DNA of 64,000 nucleotides. Origin: Idiomarina rhizosphaerae. GTDB taxonomy: Bacteria; Pseudomonadota; Gammaproteobacteria; Enterobacterales; Alteromonadaceae. A model generated the notes under the pieces. It worked only from the letters and a program-made list of their open reading frames with translations. It did no database searches and was not told the DNA's origin. This document shows positions 63,692-64,000 of this stretch, one piece after another. Within the stretch, counting starts at the first letter, position 1. Each line of letters starts with the position of its first letter. The position numbers and the translations under genes are program-made. Location: positions 62,001 to 126,000 of the forward strand of contig NZ_JAMZDE010000003.1 in assembly GCF_024159085.1 (NCBI RefSeq), in the 5' to 3' direction.

Positions 63692-64000
63692 CTATTGGTT
63701 GTCGGGTTTATTAGAGCTGTGCAGCTCATGGTTAACACAGGCTTGTATTGCCTGTTGAAAGCTAACTGGCGGCTCCCAATTTAACGTTTTTTTAGTGTGG
63801 GTTATATCAAGTTGTAAATTACCAAACAGCCTGTCCGCAATGGCTTTTTTACCTAATATTGTTGCACCAAAGCGCATTAACCCAACCGGACATGGCCACA
63901 ATTTAGGCTTTTTACCATAAGCTCGGGTTAAGGTTTCAAATAGCTCTTTGGTTGAAACGTCGTGATCATCACTAACTAAAAATGTTTCATTAAGAGGTTG
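63692..64000 (-). CDS. NAD-dependent nucleotide-sugar epimerase/dehydratase, 5' part outside the window
   Basis: The frame is open from base 64000 to the stop at 63692, giving 102 C-terminal residues. They begin NETFLVSDDHDVSTKELFET and include RLFGNLQLDITHTKKTLNWE and PPVSFQQAI, the typical C-terminal domain of GalE-like epimerases found next to initiating sugar transferases. The likely product is a UDP-hexose or UDP-N-acetylhexosamine 4-epimerase. The active site lies upstream and is not visible. Its stop shares a base with the alternative GTG start of the sugar transferase. Confidence 0.85.
   Translation of the reverse strand, partial: QPLNETFLVSDDHDVSTKELFETLTRAYGKKPKLWPCPVGLMRFGATILGKKAIADRLFGNLQLDITHTKKTLNWEPPVSFQQAIQACVNHELHSSNKPDNQ

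Noticed and set aside
53045-64000. ops element for RfaH near the polysaccharide genes
   Set aside because: I looked for GGCGGTAG-like sequence on the minus strand in the gaps at 58.6, 59.1 and 62.0 kb and found none. The operon start is outside the window, so absence here does not exclude one upstream.

Overview
This window looks like a chromosomal segment of a marine gammaproteobacterium, most likely Idiomarina or a close Alteromonadales relative. That placement is an inference from gene content (E. coli-like AceA/AceK, a purL-mltF-tadA neighbourhood, guaB/guaA, azurin, several secreted proteases and an Oar-like TonB receptor); no rRNA or other marker is present to prove it. I see no tRNA, rRNA, CRISPR array, prophage or insertion sequence.

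Layout. 1-3.7 kb: the 3' part of isocitrate lyase (aceA) runs head-on into isocitrate dehydrogenase kinase/phosphatase (aceK), followed by a LysR regulator. 3.7-8.9 kb: a secreted TolB-propeller/amidohydrolase fusion, a soluble GAF histidine kinase and a TerB-like protein. 8.9-16.5 kb: an RND efflux pump with its membrane fusion protein, azurin, a MetC-type PLP enzyme and NAD malic enzyme. 16.5-26.4 kb: a block of large inverted repeats, murI, copA with a DUF998 membrane protein, a class II cyclic-nucleotide phosphodiesterase, a RelE/HigA-like toxin-antitoxin pair and purL. 26.4-34.6 kb: a small basic ORF, rfaH, a secreted M12-type metalloprotease with a GlyGly-CTERM tail, mltF, an M20 hydrolase, tadA and an NhaC-type antiporter. 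34.7-40.2 kb: an Oar-like TonB receptor, a secreted endonuclease/exonuclease/phosphatase-fold enzyme and a small outer-membrane barrel. 40.3-48.3 kb: two separate hipBA modules around guaA, guaB, a lipoprotein and cysQ. 48.5-51.3 kb: a kexin-like S8 protease with a probable dedicated external chaperone. 51.5-64 kb: pgi and then a long minus-strand surface-polysaccharide cluster (nucleotide-sugar enzymes, an initiating sugar transferase, an SLBB/Wza-like export protein and gfcA, gfcB and a gfcC-gfcD fusion).

The most striking non-coding signal is a family of about 56-bp elements: two hairpins placed head to head, bounded by GTAGCCTGAC and GTCAGGCTAC. I count 12 full-length copies and 8 partial or rearranged loci between 16.5 and 53.1 kb, and none in the first 16.5 kb or in the polysaccharide cluster. 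They sit almost always within a few tens of bases after a stop codon, and in places supply the stop codon itself. Two toxin-antitoxin modules lie between direct repeats made of these elements, which suggests that the elements serve as recombination substrates for small gene modules. A second, unrelated repeat family with cloverleaf-like folding lies between maeA and murI.

Functionally the window combines central metabolism (glyoxylate control, malic enzyme, purine synthesis), a proteolytic/peptide-using secretome, copper and drug efflux, and surface polysaccharide export. RfaH, encoded at 26.7 kb, is a plausible elongation factor for the polysaccharide operon, although I found no canonical ops element inside the window.
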